Shown here: positions 34,701-49,251 of the stretch, piece after piece
How positions within the stretch are numbered: position 1 is the first letter of the stretch
Layout of the letters: each line of letters begins with the position of its first letter
NCBI RefSeq assembly: GCF_019925205.1
Contig: NC_083568.1
Coordinates: 10,662,393-10,726,392 of the forward strand
Direction of reading: 5' to 3'
Length of the DNA stretch: 64,000 nt
From: Metopolophium dirhodum
Lineage: Eukaryota > Arthropoda > Insecta > Hemiptera > Aphididae
Notes under the pieces: generated by a model
What the model was told of the DNA's origin: nothing
Database searches by the model: none
What the model saw: the letters and a program-made list of their open reading frames with translations, nothing else
Position numbers and translations under genes: made by a program

Positions 34701-37700
34701 TATACACGATTTTGAACCGTGTTTGTGCACAAATTGTGTACGAAAACAATTTATGAGTTTAAAGAAACTAATGACTAATGATTTTCGAGATAATACTATC
34801 AGAATTTTCTTTGGAATTTGTGTTTTAAACAAACTAATAATATTATATTCTATAATAGTATTTTATTCTCCAAGAAATAATATTGTAATGGAAACAATTG
34901 CATCATATTATTATACGATATTCGTTAACTACTGTCAACGACCTACCTATGTGGCTAAATATTATACTTGATAGTTAATGCAAAAAGCGAAAATTGAGGA
35001 AGTCGGTATACTTAATTATAATAATAAGCGCATTCGGGTAAAATAAAAAAAGCGATTAACTGCAGTCATCGAGAGGCACGTAATGGAAATACTTATCTGA
35101 CAATAGAATAATGTACGAATGAAAGAAAACATATTTTATTATTATTATCATACAAGTTTTCAATTGCTGTGCGCATAGCAAAAACGTGAGAAACTAGTAA
35201 TGCCACGTGATGTGAAAAAACGTAAATGTTCAATCGCTGTCGATGAGTTGCAGACTGCAGTTTGGTGTTTTAATAATTAGAAATAATAGTTATTTTGATT
35301 TTCAAGCCTTTGATTAACAGCCAAATTTAAAATTTTTTGTATTTAACGATTTATCATCGAATTCAAATTTGACGTTACAATTCCTGTGACCTACTTAATA
35401 ACAAGGTATACACTAGAAACCTATACTATATTATGCAGTATACGCAGCAGAATGAAATCTCTGGGTTTTATATTTATGCCGTGTTTCATAATAGATTGAT
35501 TAATTTATTGGACCATTCATGTTTAACTGTTTAAGGTATATGTAATAGCTCATTATTGATTTATTAATTTTATATTATACCTATATAATATTATACTGTA
35601 CTTTAATATTCATAATTTTTATTTATTACTAGATTTTTAACTTTATTTATTGATCCACAAATTTATTTTATTTTTTTTGTCAACCTATCTACTTAATCAA
35701 TATACATTATATTATACATATATTTTAAGTTCTACTTTCTGGGTGACCTAACCTATATATAGATTCAATATTGTCTGATGAATAATAAAATAGTGAATGT
35801 GACATTGAGCTACTGAAGTAATACAAATAATCCAAAAAAATATAATAAAATATAGGTAGGTAGCTAATAACCTAAGACTATAATAACATAGGTACATCCA
35901 ATTGGTATATAAAAAAGGAATTTTTAAATAATTGTATTGTTCAAGATGTTCAAGGACAAAATCATTTTTCTAATAAAACAACTTTTTCGATCACAAAATA
36001 AGCTGTAGAAATCTATTTTAAGACTCTTTGTCGGATGGAATAGAAGTTCTATCGTTAGTCATTAAATTTATATAAAATAGTTAAAAGAAAGTAAAATATT
36101 TGACATTGAATTAATATCATATAAGTACCTAAACTATAAAAGTTTATTGTTTTGGTGAGTGGATAAGACGGGCAATAACAAGTTAAAATTTGATTCATTC
36201 AAATTATGTAACGATAATATTCTAAGATGATATTTGTATATTGTAAATCCATGTTTTATATGGGAAATAGGTAGGTACATGTTAAATTATATTGTGAAAT
36301 ATTTGATTTAGAAATAATTTATTATTTAATTGATTTCTTAATCATTTTACTATTGTTTATACAATGCTGATAACATTAAGCGACTAATAAAAGACGGTAA
36401 AAATTTTAAATCATAATATGTTTATAGTTTATAAGAAAACTCATAACACGTAACACGCATTTTATTATTGTTATTATTCATTATATTATACATATGCATT
36501 CAAAACATCGGTCAGACATCTCGTCATTGCTATGATTTATTTTGATAGTTGTGTTTAAAATTGAGCTAGTTTTCATGTACAATTTCAGCATAAATAAACT
36601 ATAGTAATATGTCGTATCCAAGAATACCATACTATTTGAATTATGTTTCAAATATAAGCCAGGATACTTTACAAACACTAATCGTACAACGATTTTTATT
36701 TTTTTTACTCACCGTTTTTCCCTTTACTACGTTAATCTTAGGTATACAAGTGGTATACAGTTTTACATTGAACAAAATTTCATTATTATACAATCAAAAT
36801 CTTAAAATCTTTATGTATCTTTACCTTTGGCAAATCGTAGAAAACAAAACCGGATACAATGATTGTTATTTACATGTGTTGACAACGGTTTGTTAAAAGA
36901 TTATACACTGACGTCCTGAAAGTTGCCGCCAAATTTATCGGGATACCATATTTTTATTATAGGTTATATGTATACCTAGGTATGTTATTATGTTTGATAC
37001 GTTTATTATTTAAGGACATCAAAATGTCTATGCAAACATATTATTCTATATATAATGATATACCTACCTTTTACCTATGCAAGGTCGTCTTCGGGTCAGT
37101 TCCATGGGTGGGGGGACATTTTAGTCTTGAATACAGATTTGCTAAACAAAAACTCAACATCAAAATGCTTATATTATAATCTGCGTATAATCAGTGTACA
37201 ACAATATTAACGAAATGTATAAAATGTATTTATCTGTTAGCAAAAACCATAAACCTTATACTAATAGACTGGCCTTTTATACACGTTGAACGGTAATCGA
37301 TAGAGGGCGCTCTTCATTTGGACTATAAGGTCTATGGCAAAAACAGAACATCTCACGACTTATGGAGGGTCGGTTGCGTATAGAATATTTTCCAACTTAT
37401 GACACCATTCGAGAGATGCAGGTAAGTTCCTACACGGGACATGTCAGGTAAATCCATACATTTGTCAAGATTATGTTATAGTTAAGTCGAGTTACAATAT
37501 ATTTAGTAGACTTTGGAGTTAGGACAGACAACTTATATAGTAGCCGGCGTGGACATGTGGTTACGATGTGGTTGTTAATGTGTGACAAGCCCGCCGTTTA
37601 AGGGGGCAGCATAGGCATGCCTCCCCCCCTAGACATAATAAAATAGCCACTATAGGTACCTATACATAATAATTTCTTTCAAAAATATGTATAGAAGTTC

Positions 37701-38860
37701 AGAGTGTTTATAAGTTACAATCACGGCCTACAAATTTTGCTATTGGATACATGTTTTTCCCTCTGTATAGGCCTAAGTGGGTAAATAGTTAAAGTACAAT
37801 TGTCTGACCAAAAGGATATTGCCCCCACCCACTATAAGACAAATGAAATCCGCTACTAATATATTGTGATATACTAAGTAAAATCAAGTACACAAAACTA
37901 ATAAATTGTAACCGCTCTAAAATCACTTCAAGAAGTCAGTCATATAAGTCCAATGTCTGAATAAAGTGTGAAGGAAATTTATCTAATTTTGTTTATGAAA
38001 ATAGGAACAAACATTATCAATTTTAACTTGGGTGTAGGAACTATATATAAAATGTTGTAAAGGTATAGCCGTATAGGTATGTACATTCTAATTTATACAC
38101 ATATATATAAGAACTTAACCATGTAACTTATACATACCTCGTATATACACGATATTCGTAGAATATAATATACCTAGTAGGTATTCCTTTTTTCTTCCTC
38201 TAGAAATCGGATTATGGGTGCAAGACGCCACTCATAGGTTGATATTTGGTCACAGCCATGGGGGGGCTTAACATTTTTGTCTTATCCATTAGCGAAAACA
38301 TACATTTTTAAACGCTTCAACCTACTAACTAGTGGCTACTCAGTACTCCTACTTTATTCTAGCAGAGGCACCAAGTATATTAAAATACACAATTTGTTTT
38401 GAAATCTAGTGTGGTTAGGTTACATTCAGGGGGGCTTAAGCCCCCCCCCCAAGGTTCCCCAATATCCGCCTATGACGCGACTGTAGGTAATACACCAAAT
38501 AAACTTAGGCATTTGCACATATTTTGCATTCGTTCGAGTACCTACCAATTTCGTGGTTATTTTTACGTATATTCTTTATTTTTAACCAAGCAAGACCCAG
38601 TATCTTACCTTTTTCGATATCAAAAAAAAAAAAATAAAAAAATACTCTCAACGTACCTATACATAGATACGCGCTTTCAAACGTCCGAATCGTGCAACAA
38701 ATAAAGACATAATTTTATAACTCATTATATATTATTGTTCATATCGTTATTTAGGTGGTAGGTATGTAGTTAAATATATTTTGTTATATATAGGTATGTT
38801 GTATCATTATTATCGTCACGCGTACCTTATACTTAAGTCCACGCGTCATATCGCAATGAT
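31770..38860. other. Intergenic stretch, no gene recognised
   Basis: The missing N-terminal exon or exons of the minus-strand ABC gene should lie here, but I could not find a coding match to the paralog's exon 1. Open frames near 34.6-34.97 kb (cysteine-containing on the plus strand) and 36.6-37.2 kb have no recognisable domain. The segments at 37.58-37.86 and 38.21-38.48 kb contain G/C-tract 'gggggctta'-type words typical of aphid repeats. Confidence 0.5.
37296..37313 (+). promoter_or_regulatory. Second CTCF-like motif
   Basis: The site atcgatagagggcgctct contains AGAGGGCGCT, close to the CTCF consensus AGGGGGCGCT. It lies about 1.6 kb upstream of the CpG-rich block. This is motif resemblance only. 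Confidence 0.3.
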
Positions 38861-39990
38861 TTGAAATCTGCGCAGACGAATGACGTCAAGCGCGTTCCAG
38901 GGGTAATTCAAGGACCGGTACCTAGGAAATCTCTGAGCTTATATAACTAAATCGTAGGCCAACCCGAATAACAAAAACAACAACAACAACAGCAACAACA
39001 ATCGCGTACACGGCCGAACACACGTCCGCACGCCGACGGAGGTACCTATACCTAGATCGTTAAAAAACACATATTATTATATGCATGGCGATTATTATTA
39101 AATTGATTATGATTATTTTTAATGTACTAATAAAACGATTAATGACGAATCATGATAATAGTAATAATAACAACGATACGTCTATATCCATGTACCTACG
39201 GTTTACGACATTAGGGGTGTACATACCTATATGTATATACGATATGGTATATGGTATATCAAATATTATATTAGACGCGCAACGTAATAATAATTATATA
39301 TCATGGAAAATAATATATATGTATATTCCTAGAGACGTCCGCCGTACAGGTGCTAATAATAATAATAATAATAATAATTATGTGAAATACAATTTTCTTG
39401 CGGTGCAATCGGCTCACGCCGCGACGTGCATTTACATTGCCTCTCGTACATTATTCACCACCTCCGGTGGGTTTTTACGCACACTCAACTGTTGTAGTGT
39501 GCCGGCGCACGCCACTTACCTATATCGCGCGTTATAGACCACTACGGCCACTGCGCGGTCCGCTGCAGTGAACACTACCGTCACTCGCATAACGCTGAGC
39601 GACCGACGACGACGACACGACGTAGTTTAAAAAAAAAATAAAAACGATAATACATCGATAAATTAATAAATCAATACAATAATATTATATCCGTCGATCA
39701 CTACCTACGACGACGGTACTATATTGTGATCAATTTTTCTGTCCGTGTCTGATGTGCCGCCGTTCGATCGCCGCGAGTGCTGCACGCGAACCACCCCGTT
39801 GTCGCGATCAAATGACTCGACCGTCGTCATCGGTTTAGTTTTTTTATCATATTCCTTGCGAACGGACGACAGTTTTCACGCACGCGAATCAGTTCATTTA
39901 TTAATATTTTCCTCTAGCGCAGTGCAACACGATATACACTTCGTTTATAATATATTATAACTCGCCCGGAGGATTCGTAACGCAAGTCCG
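38860..39990 (+). promoter_or_regulatory. CpG-rich promoter block and likely 5' noncoding exon
   Basis: The block is dense in CpG (for example cgaccgacgacgacgacacg and gtccgtgtctgatgtgccgc) against an AT-rich background, includes a CAA-rich run near 38.97 kb, and ends in a strong donor, cgcaagtccg|gtaagtacc, at 39990/39991. The plus-strand ABC gene's first coding exon begins only two bases after its acceptor (ag at 55159-55160), so it needs an upstream noncoding exon, and this is the best candidate. It may also serve the divergent minus-strand paralog. The 150-codon frame at 39085-39537 contains a microsatellite and has no recognisable domain. Transcription is inferred. Confidence 0.5.
39353..39379. 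repeat. (AAT)n microsatellite
   Basis: About nine AAT triplets within the CpG-rich block. Confidence 0.9.
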
Positions 39991-40712
39991 GTAAGTACCA
40001 TATAGACTTTGTACGATACGGGGTAATTACAAGCACAATGCCATTTCCGATTTCGAGACCGAATAAAGTAGTCGCAGTAGTCCCGCCGAGTATATAGTAG
40101 CAAAAATAAGTACACGATGGAAAATCTGCCGTGCACGCATTCGAATACGAATGATGTCTTTATAATTATTAGGTACATTTCGTCGTTGGGGGAGGAGGGG
40201 GGGTCGCAAGATAAACCCATCCAAAATATATTGTATACACTTAGCACTCGTGGTATTGTTCACTGTTTATATGTAATTACGCATCGATGTTAATGTGTAT
40301 CGTCTCGTCGCGGCGTTAGGTTTAACTAAATATTTTAAAACATTGTAAGCCGGCCACCTCTTTACAGATGGTATAGACTATAGGTACTCACTTGCCAACA
40401 TGTATAGTTAAGTGCATATTAATGTAGGTACTATTTAACATATATGTTGTTTAATTTTCGTTTGGTCGATACGGACTAATGACTTTTGCCAAACGATTTT
40501 AATTGCAACGTAAACATTTTGAATAATTAATCATAACTACCTACCATTAATATAGTCTCGACGTAGATATCGTACTTACCTTAACCTTTCATGATACTAA
40601 AAATGTTTATATTAAATATCGAAAATTCAAAAATTCTAGCTAGGTAACGATAAAGTTTCTTACTGCAGACGAAGACCGATATATTATTATAATTCGTATT
40701 TTATAGACGTGC

Positions 40713-41132
40713 TAAGAGGACGTCACACCCGCATATGTGTTGTCTCCGTCTTACACACGTACGATGTAGACAAAACGCGTTTACGCAGTCTGAGTATAAA
40801 TCGCTCAATTTTGGTTCTAGTGTAAAAATACTTACTATAAAATTGAATTGTGACAATATTTATGAGGGCAAGTGATTGCGTTTTTTCCATCTCACCTAAT
40901 ATAATGTTCATTATATCGTTTAGAAATAGCAAAAATTTCAACATTTAAAAAAAACTTTTAATTTTTCAAAATTAAAATTTTTTAAAAATAACTCAACGTC
41001 TTGCCCTCTAAAATATTGTTATCTTTTGAATTTTGTAATAGGTGTTCTACTCAGACTGCGTAAACGCGTTGTGTCTATGCTGTACGTGTGTAAGACGGAG
41101 ACAACACGTCATGCGGCTGTGACGTCCTCTTA
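40713..41132. mobile_element. MITE, family C, ~85-bp TIRs
   Basis: The left end taagaggacgtcacacccgc and the reverse-complemented right end taagaggacgtcacagccgc match closely. Similarity extends about 85 bp through 'gtgttgtctccgtcttacac' and 'aacgcgtttacgcagtctga'. The borders carry TA, suggesting TA target duplication. The interior is AT-rich and non-coding. The 'taagagga.gtca' start is shared with family D, so the two may use the same transposase. Confidence 0.85.
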
Positions 41133-44100
41133 ATAGTATACAATATAGTCGTACCTAGTATAATAATGTCAAACGTATAGGTAATTTAAATTTATTGTGT
41201 AGAATTAAAAAAAAGTATGTATTTTTGTATTAATCTTGTAATAATAACGGATTCTGTAAAGTTTAAATTTCTATTCACCTAGACCTACTTGCGACCTGCA
41301 TTAGATAAAGATTTCGACGTTTAGCCTCATGATTCACATTTCACCTTCGCGTATTTTACATTAAAATGGTTAAAAGTGTGTAAACCTGTTTGTTGAATCT
41401 TGAATATTGTTTGATATGTTGGAAATTTGTCCAACAATGTACAAAATATCGAACGAGATAACGATGTACGAAAAATCATTTAACACACAATGCTAATTCT
41501 TAAATAGTTAAACGCATTTTACGTGCTAAAATATCCGTATAATAAATTGTTGAACTTGAAGATGTACGTTTTATTCTGGGTATTGCAAGTAGGAATGATA
41601 TCCATCAATATTGAATATATAAAATTATTGCGTTATTGATTTAATCGATAAGAATTAAGATCACTTAACTATCGATTAATTCGGTGAAAGTTAGCACTAG
41701 TAAATTTTTGATAACATATAATATATATATAACAGTAACAATTTTTAGTTTATACCTGTAAACAATAATGATAGAAATATTGTATATTTTGACTTTAGGT
41801 ATAATATTAAATCAAATATGATATTGATTATAATAAATAAATAAATAGTAATAACGTCTAGTTTTCTTAATAAAAAAAAATATTATTAACACTTACCCAA
41901 ATCGTTGAATTTAAGACTCGGAAATTTGATAATACAAATTATTTTGTTTAAAATGTACAAAAAATATTCTATTATGGTGGCGGTTGCCACTTGCCATTAT
42001 ACTATAATATATATACCGAAACTGATAACGAAAACGTTAGAATATTAACAGAATATCACCTTAAAATCCACATCCATTCAATATATGAGTGTATTAAAGT
42101 GTCAAATAACATTAAAATATAATACCTAGGAGTATATACTAGTATATATAATAATAATAAGAATTCAAGTATGAAATAAGAGTTCGGTATCACATTTTAG
42201 TAAAACGTGGGCGTGTGGTTAATTTTTTGAGGTCTGCTGATTGTTGATTATAGTCAGACTAAGTAGAGTAGACTCTACTTGTTATGTATCCATCGGTAAG
42301 TAAGGTTTTTGACTTAATATTATAAATGCTATTGTCATTTATTAAATAAGAAATAATATTTCAAAAACGTTTCATGGAAAATACCTATTTAAAAAACCGA
42401 AATTTGTTAGATAAACCAGTACCTGTATAATATATAATTATGGTTGTATAACTATATTATATATTATAGTATTTATATATTTAGTATTTTAAGTTATCAA
42501 AAAATAATAATATTTATATTATGTAATTTTAAATCGATTTTTTACAAATGTAATCAATTTTAATCTAATTTATTTTAACAAACTGTAAACAGCCTCTACA
42601 AAGTGATCTGTTTTATTTACTTAATGTAAGTCAGTCAATATTTTTAAACATTTAAATAATTTAGCATAAATATTAAATTTGAAAATTATAGTTCATAATA
42701 ATATTATTGTATAGTTATTTCTTATTGATATTAATAATTTGGGTTTTTGAATGTTTAATATTCTTTTTACGTTCAAACAAATTTGTGATTACAAAATTTA
42801 ATATATATATACCATACCCTGCAATGGCCATTATAATAGAATACCTAGATGTATAGCCTATACATAAGTTTTTACCTATGAAAATTAATATCAATAACGA
42901 TCACTGGCCAACATTAAATTTACATCAACACATAATTGCGTAAACATGATTTAAGTGGGTATTTTGCGTCTTGTATGGGTGACCAATACCGGCTTTCCCG
43001 TGTAGTGTGCGTATTTTATTTCATAAATGTAATGACGGATACAATCCACTGACGTCATTATAATGATCTGTGTGTATTACAGCTATTATAGTATGCAAAG
43101 TGGTTGATGGGAATATTTAATTTACACATTTTGGGTCAAGCACCTGTTCTTTATATCTAAATGTACCATAATGCATACATGTATAGTTAATGATAAACGT
43201 TTTGAAGTTGTAATCCATAATATTATTATACCTATACTCTACGCGATTTTATATTTCAATGAAATATATTCCTTTTTTTTTCAAATAAGCGTTTGTGAGA
43301 GATATGGTTCTTATTTGTACATGATTTACATTGGTTACATCTGGAATGCCAAATACTCATATAGATACTAATATCGCTACCACTTCCAAGTACATTTTAA
43401 AATAAGTTGTACGTGTGTATAGTAGGTATGTGAAGTATGAAATGACAATAAAAATTTGCGTACGTAGAACTTGGTCAGATCTAAAAACACGGAAGTATAT
43501 TACTCAAAACAAACTATTCATAATTGTATTTGTATTTAAACGCTTTTACGTAGGTATACACATCAGTTGCTATAAATTGACCAACGGTGTAAAATGATGC
43601 AATAATAATATGATACTTTAATAATAAATCCAACTGTGATTTTTATTTTTCTGAACTATATTTTGCCTATCGTCAAGAACTAATCTACCTATACGGTATA
43701 TACACAGTAGCCTACAATAGAACAATATTATGCGCTTCGTGCGAACAACGAATAGTAGCATATATTATTATTGCTTGCACATTCCAATGATGTTGAAAAA
43801 AAAAGAGATAAATTGTTTTTTTCAAATTCTTTCTACTCGACTAAAATACTCATTAAACCGCATATTTGTATTTGTATGTGTTGAATATTTACTTTAATAG
43901 GTATCTATAACTTTTGCATACTGTTTAACATATTATTGTTATACGGCTGAGAGTTGTCTTCGATTTTTCATGTCTTGTCAAGATCGCATTGTTAGGTGTT
44001 ATTTAAAATCATGCCATAGGATTGTTCTAAAATTATAAATCATTTTTAAAATACAAATGCAAATAAAGATATCAACTATCAATTACATTACTAGGAAAGT

Positions 44101-47100
44101 TGATTTTTCGTTATGAAGATTGGGAAATAAATCAAGAGAAAGTTTCAGTTTTCGATTGCTCATTGTTTAGATTTTTATATGGTTAGAATATTATGTATAT
44201 AAATGAACATTACTCCTTCGTAAAAAAACATTGTATTATTTTATTATATTCACATAATATGGTACAAGAAAGAAGTAATATTCAATGATTAATATAGCTC
44301 ATTGACTCGATGTTTTTAAACGATTATTCATATCTACAACTGATGTATGTAACTTAAACTTAAACTGCTAATTAATCTTCACGAAATGATGTTCGTCACA
44401 AATTCACCCAGTCTAATATAAATCGTCGTGGCCGCCACTGCTACCGCCGCAGCCGTTGCGAATTCATTATATACACCGTACACAGTGCATTAAGTATACA
44501 CGTTTCGTATAGGCTTATAATATTTTATTAGTCGGACACTAACAACGGTTTGAATTTAAAATACGAAATTAGTGGGACAGATAATTCATTCAGACATTAG
44601 TTCTGGAATAAAGTAATGGGGTCAATGGGAAAACGATTTTACAATAATTTAACAATTGTTTACAACACTTGCCAAGAACTGGAAAACTATATATAGGGGA
44701 CCGCGGGGTAATGTGATCTTGTATCTACCCATAATTGAGTCATTGCCGTTTGAATCGACCAACGTGCAGTTATAATGCCCAAACTAATTAAAAATATATT
44801 TGTACATTATTTTTTTCACTAGCTGGTGTGGTATAAATTTACATAAAGAAATACACGATACACAATATACTTAATATACATTAAAATATATTACAAATTC
44901 ATATTATAATAGTTTGATTAAAAATAAAAATATTATTATTACAATTAATTCTCAAGGTAAAATCGCATCTATTCTCATTCGGTTAAATACCTCTTAACAC
45001 CATTTCTACACAATAATAATACGTTATTACGATTTTAACAATATTACGAAATATACAGTTATACTACACTACTACAACGTATTGCCCCTCCTGCACTAAG
45101 GGTCTTGTCTACAGTTTTTGACAATCTGGTCGATTCTCGAACAGCCGGACACGAGCCATGGTTCATAAAAATATGTAATTACTAATTAGTAATTAGATAT
45201 TTTATTCGGCTCTTTCATTTCGCTTTCAAGCATGTAGGTACAGTATATTATAATATGTAACAATTTTTTTTTTGGTAACGAAATCTTCCCGCAATCCCAC
45301 CCATAACAATTTGTTGATTTGCAGACTATAATACAATTATATAGTTGTAATATTTTGTATTTTTAAACGTGTTTAAACGAATATACCAGATACCTATGTA
45401 GGTATAGGTATAATATTATGTACTTGTATATTTTACTGACAACCACACAGGTACTATTATTATATATAGTGACTATACTGGACACTGGCTATAGCCTATA
45501 GATAGACTCTACCTATAGCCACCGTATACATTATAGGTACCAAAGGTATTTCTTGCGGCTAACGCACAATTTTATGATATTGTTAGTTGTTACCAATCCC
45601 AATCGCATAACCTTGACCGGAAATTTTAGTTTTCTCGCGGTTACACCAATTATTACATTTGTTGTTACATAATATTATTATACACAGCCACCATAAAGTG
45701 TATCTATATACGAGATACGTTCGTGTTTCAAACGCAGACGCATCCCACCGGGTCGTATTATAGTAGTACCCACCTACCTAATATACCGGATTGTTGTGAA
45801 AGTGAAAGACCGTATTATGGAAGAGGAGAATTTATTAACGAATTTTTGATGATTTATATGTAAACACTTATTATATATATACTCAAGTTTGTGTGTGTAT
45901 TATAGTGTAGAGTTATAATTATATTTATTATGGAGAGCAGGTGAAAGAATCCGGTTTACGCGTACAATACGAAAAAAAGCTCTGCGTATGATACGCATCG
46001 ATAGTTTATGGGGCATACGCGACGACACAAGACGCGTATTCAAATATAATCATATAAAATAGTAAATAATAAAAATAGATAGTAGGTATGGGCACTTGCG
46101 CAAGCTTACGACCATAATAATAATATGTATACAAACATATTGAAATATTATTATTAATGACTGAGGCGGTTGCAGTGTGATATTTGGTGTCCTTGACCAA
46201 TGGTATGAATATAAAATATACATATTATGTATACCCGTGTGTTGCAGTATTGTCGGGAAAACATTTTCTTCCATTTGGTGTCGATGGGATGACGAATTTT
46301 GTAGTCCAATGATTAATGAGTAATGACTATATAATATGTGCCCATATACGATGGTCGGCTAAATTACCATAATATTATCTAATGTTCTACTATATAGTGA
46401 TTTGTCGATAGTATAAAAAATTAATATTCCCAGGAACATTGTATATAATATTATCGTGGATACGCGAAAAACAAAATGATCAAGTTTATATACCACGGTT
46501 GTGTTACAACTCCCAGCGGTCGACTTTTATTGCTCTCAGAGGACGTCCACTGTCTACATATATCCTCCCAGATCTTGACCTAATTTCCAATCGGCCTCTT
46601 CATTCTGTAGGCACACGTGCACGCACATAGGTAGTAGGTACATACTTTGGAAATATACAGTGCGGTTTTTTTGCTATGACCTTTCCTAAATGCGCATATC
46701 AGAGTCTTCGGCAATGATAAAATATATTATTTATCTTATAAAACCGCCGACAGTCATACCATAATAATGAATATCGTAATTTTAAATATAAACAAAATTA
46801 TGAATTCGCTGATTGAACTGTGGACCATTCTAAGCACAAAAGTGTGAAACGTATAGGTAGGTAGTAGGTACGCCATTTAAGTGACAACGGATGTCTATGG
46901 CTTATGAATATTTTTCGAAAGACAAAATAACCACGCTGGATAATATCAATTGAAATGTTTACAATGTATTAGTATAAATTATTTTGTGCAATGTCATCGA
47001 TTTCTAATAGGCAAGAATCTACAGAAACGCTGTTTTTTTTTATTGAAACTAGTATTATATTACTCGTATTTTCAGGGTTGTTTTAACTATCTATTTTGGA

Positions 47101-47878
47101 GTAAATATTACACTGAAATTAATATCAATGTATTATATATGTATATAACATTATCACATAATATTAAGTATATGCACATAGTGGTCATAATAATATATCG
47201 TACGAACTATATTTATTTAACGTGATATTTTATAAAACTACATAAGTATTAAATTTGTAAAATTATTTTTATATACATAGTACATACTATATATATTATA
47301 TACTATTAAACATCGTCGATTGGAAAATTTATTGTATATTTTTATCATATAATAAACAGCATTACAGATGTATGTAATAATACACCTACGTCCTATTATA
47401 CGTATATACAGTATGATGTATGTAGGTATATTAATATTTATTAGTAGTTAAATTTAATTCTATTTCAATGGACCTAAAATATTATGATTATCTAACCATA
47501 ATGTATGGTATAGTAAAGGGTAATGGAAATTATTACAAAAATGTTTAATTATTTCTATACGGTACTACGGTATGTTGTATAACATGTAACTTGTAACTGC
47601 ACCAAACACCATAAATATAACCATTAGTCGAATATTTCTATTTAAAATTTACCATTAATATAATGTTCCATTGTTGGAATATATTGTGTTTTTCATACGG
47701 ATTAATTAATAGATAATTCTTGTTTGGAATCAAGTAGTGATAATCATCATCTCTTCAAATTGTTCAGAGCAAAAACCGTTCCACGTGGTGAGATTAGTTT
47801 CACGTTTTCGATTATATTTAATTTAGCTTACCGCGCATGACGTGTATTTCATGGGTAATGGGTATATCTACCTACACT

Positions 47879-48156
47879 CAGGTACGGATCTAGAAATAAG
47901 AAAAGGGGAGGTAGGTGAAAATATGTAGTTCAAGTTCATAAAAGTATAAGCATTAAGATTAAGTTTAAGCTTTTATGGTGAATAAAATATTTATCATACA
48001 TGTATATTATAAAATAATAATAAGCAATAACAAACTTTAATAACAAAATTACCTTTTATTGCATATATTATATATAATTACGTAGGCAAGAGTGAAATAT
48101 TTTAAGTACCTAAGATTAAAGGGGGGCCCACATAGCCCCTCTTGTATCCGTGCCTG
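47879..48156. mobile_element. hAT-like MITE with near-perfect 8-bp target duplication
   Basis: The left end is caggtacggatctag; the reverse-complemented right end is caggcacggatacaag. The flanking octamers are cctacact (47871-47878) and cttacact (48157-48164), differing at one position. The ends are followed internally by G-rich words. It is about 278 bp and non-coding. Confidence 0.75.
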
Positions 48157-49208
48157 CTTACACTTTATTGAGTATATGATGTAATTGTAATAATTTAACT
48201 AACAGAATATCCTGATAAAAGTCGGTGCGGGAAAGTCAAACTGACACTTTAATTCTTTAAATATATAATACATACAGTTGCACAGTGCCTCAGTCAGTCA
48301 GTCCAAGACAATGTAGTAAAGTAAAATTGAGGTGGGAAAGATTATGTGCTCGTAAATCGTAATAATATACTATAGTATGGAGGATGATTCCTTCGTTGGG
48401 AAACAAAAACTATCTGAAAATTACAAGAATTTTAAAACGCATAAGCTAATAATATTCAAAGGAAAATCATAAAAATGATGAACTATATATTATGTTCTAT
48501 GACCAATATACACTGCAGCAGTCGGTCATACAGCTGTTATGTGATCTATATCTGAAGAAATCTTATTAGGTGGTCCACAATCCACCAGTTCACGGCGTAC
48601 CTCCTGCAGCTATATACACTATTTGTCTACTTAATCATAGTACCATACTTTGTCAATTCCGTAATATTATAATAATATTGATTTTTTTTTGCACATTTTT
48701 TTTTCTTGCGTTTGTATGCAACAACGTTTTTGAACTGAGTTTTCTGAGTTTTTACATCGTTGAATATCACACGTCATTGACAATGGGTGGTAATGCGTTT
48801 AATTCCACTCTTCGAGGTTTCCTGATATATTGAAAACTTGCATACGCAATACTTACTCGTATATTGTACACAGGTACACATCTTATTATTCATTTGTATT
48901 TCTGTGACTAAAACGACGTTTTAATAATAATAAAATATACATGTAGGTAGCGAGTGTTTTATAACTACGAGAACCTTACTCATGAGCGCAGCGACGGCGA
49001 CTGCGGTTAACAAATCGTATGACATCAATCAGACTGTGACTTATGAGATTGAGCAATTGTTCAAATGTATTTATATATATACAATATATATGCACAAATA
49101 AACACCAAAACTCTCTATACCTACAGGCACACAGTGTATAGTATGTCAGGTATATATAATAATATAATATATATTATACAGTGGCGCTGCGGATAAAATA
49201 CGATGTAT

Positions 49209-49251
49209 GATAATAATAATAATAATAATAATAATATAATATAATATAATA
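49209..49251. repeat. (AAT)n then (ATAAT)n microsatellite
   Basis: A run of about nine AAT triplets passes directly into ATAAT pentamers. Confidence 0.9.

Noticed and set aside
36481..37179. Several 60-95-codon frames at 36.5-37.2 kb
   Set aside because: AT-driven composition, no domains and no splice-consistent neighbours.
39085..39537. 150-codon open frame in the CpG block
   Set aside because: It contains an (AAT)n microsatellite coding poly-Asn, has no domain and no splice context, and overlaps the likely promoter region.
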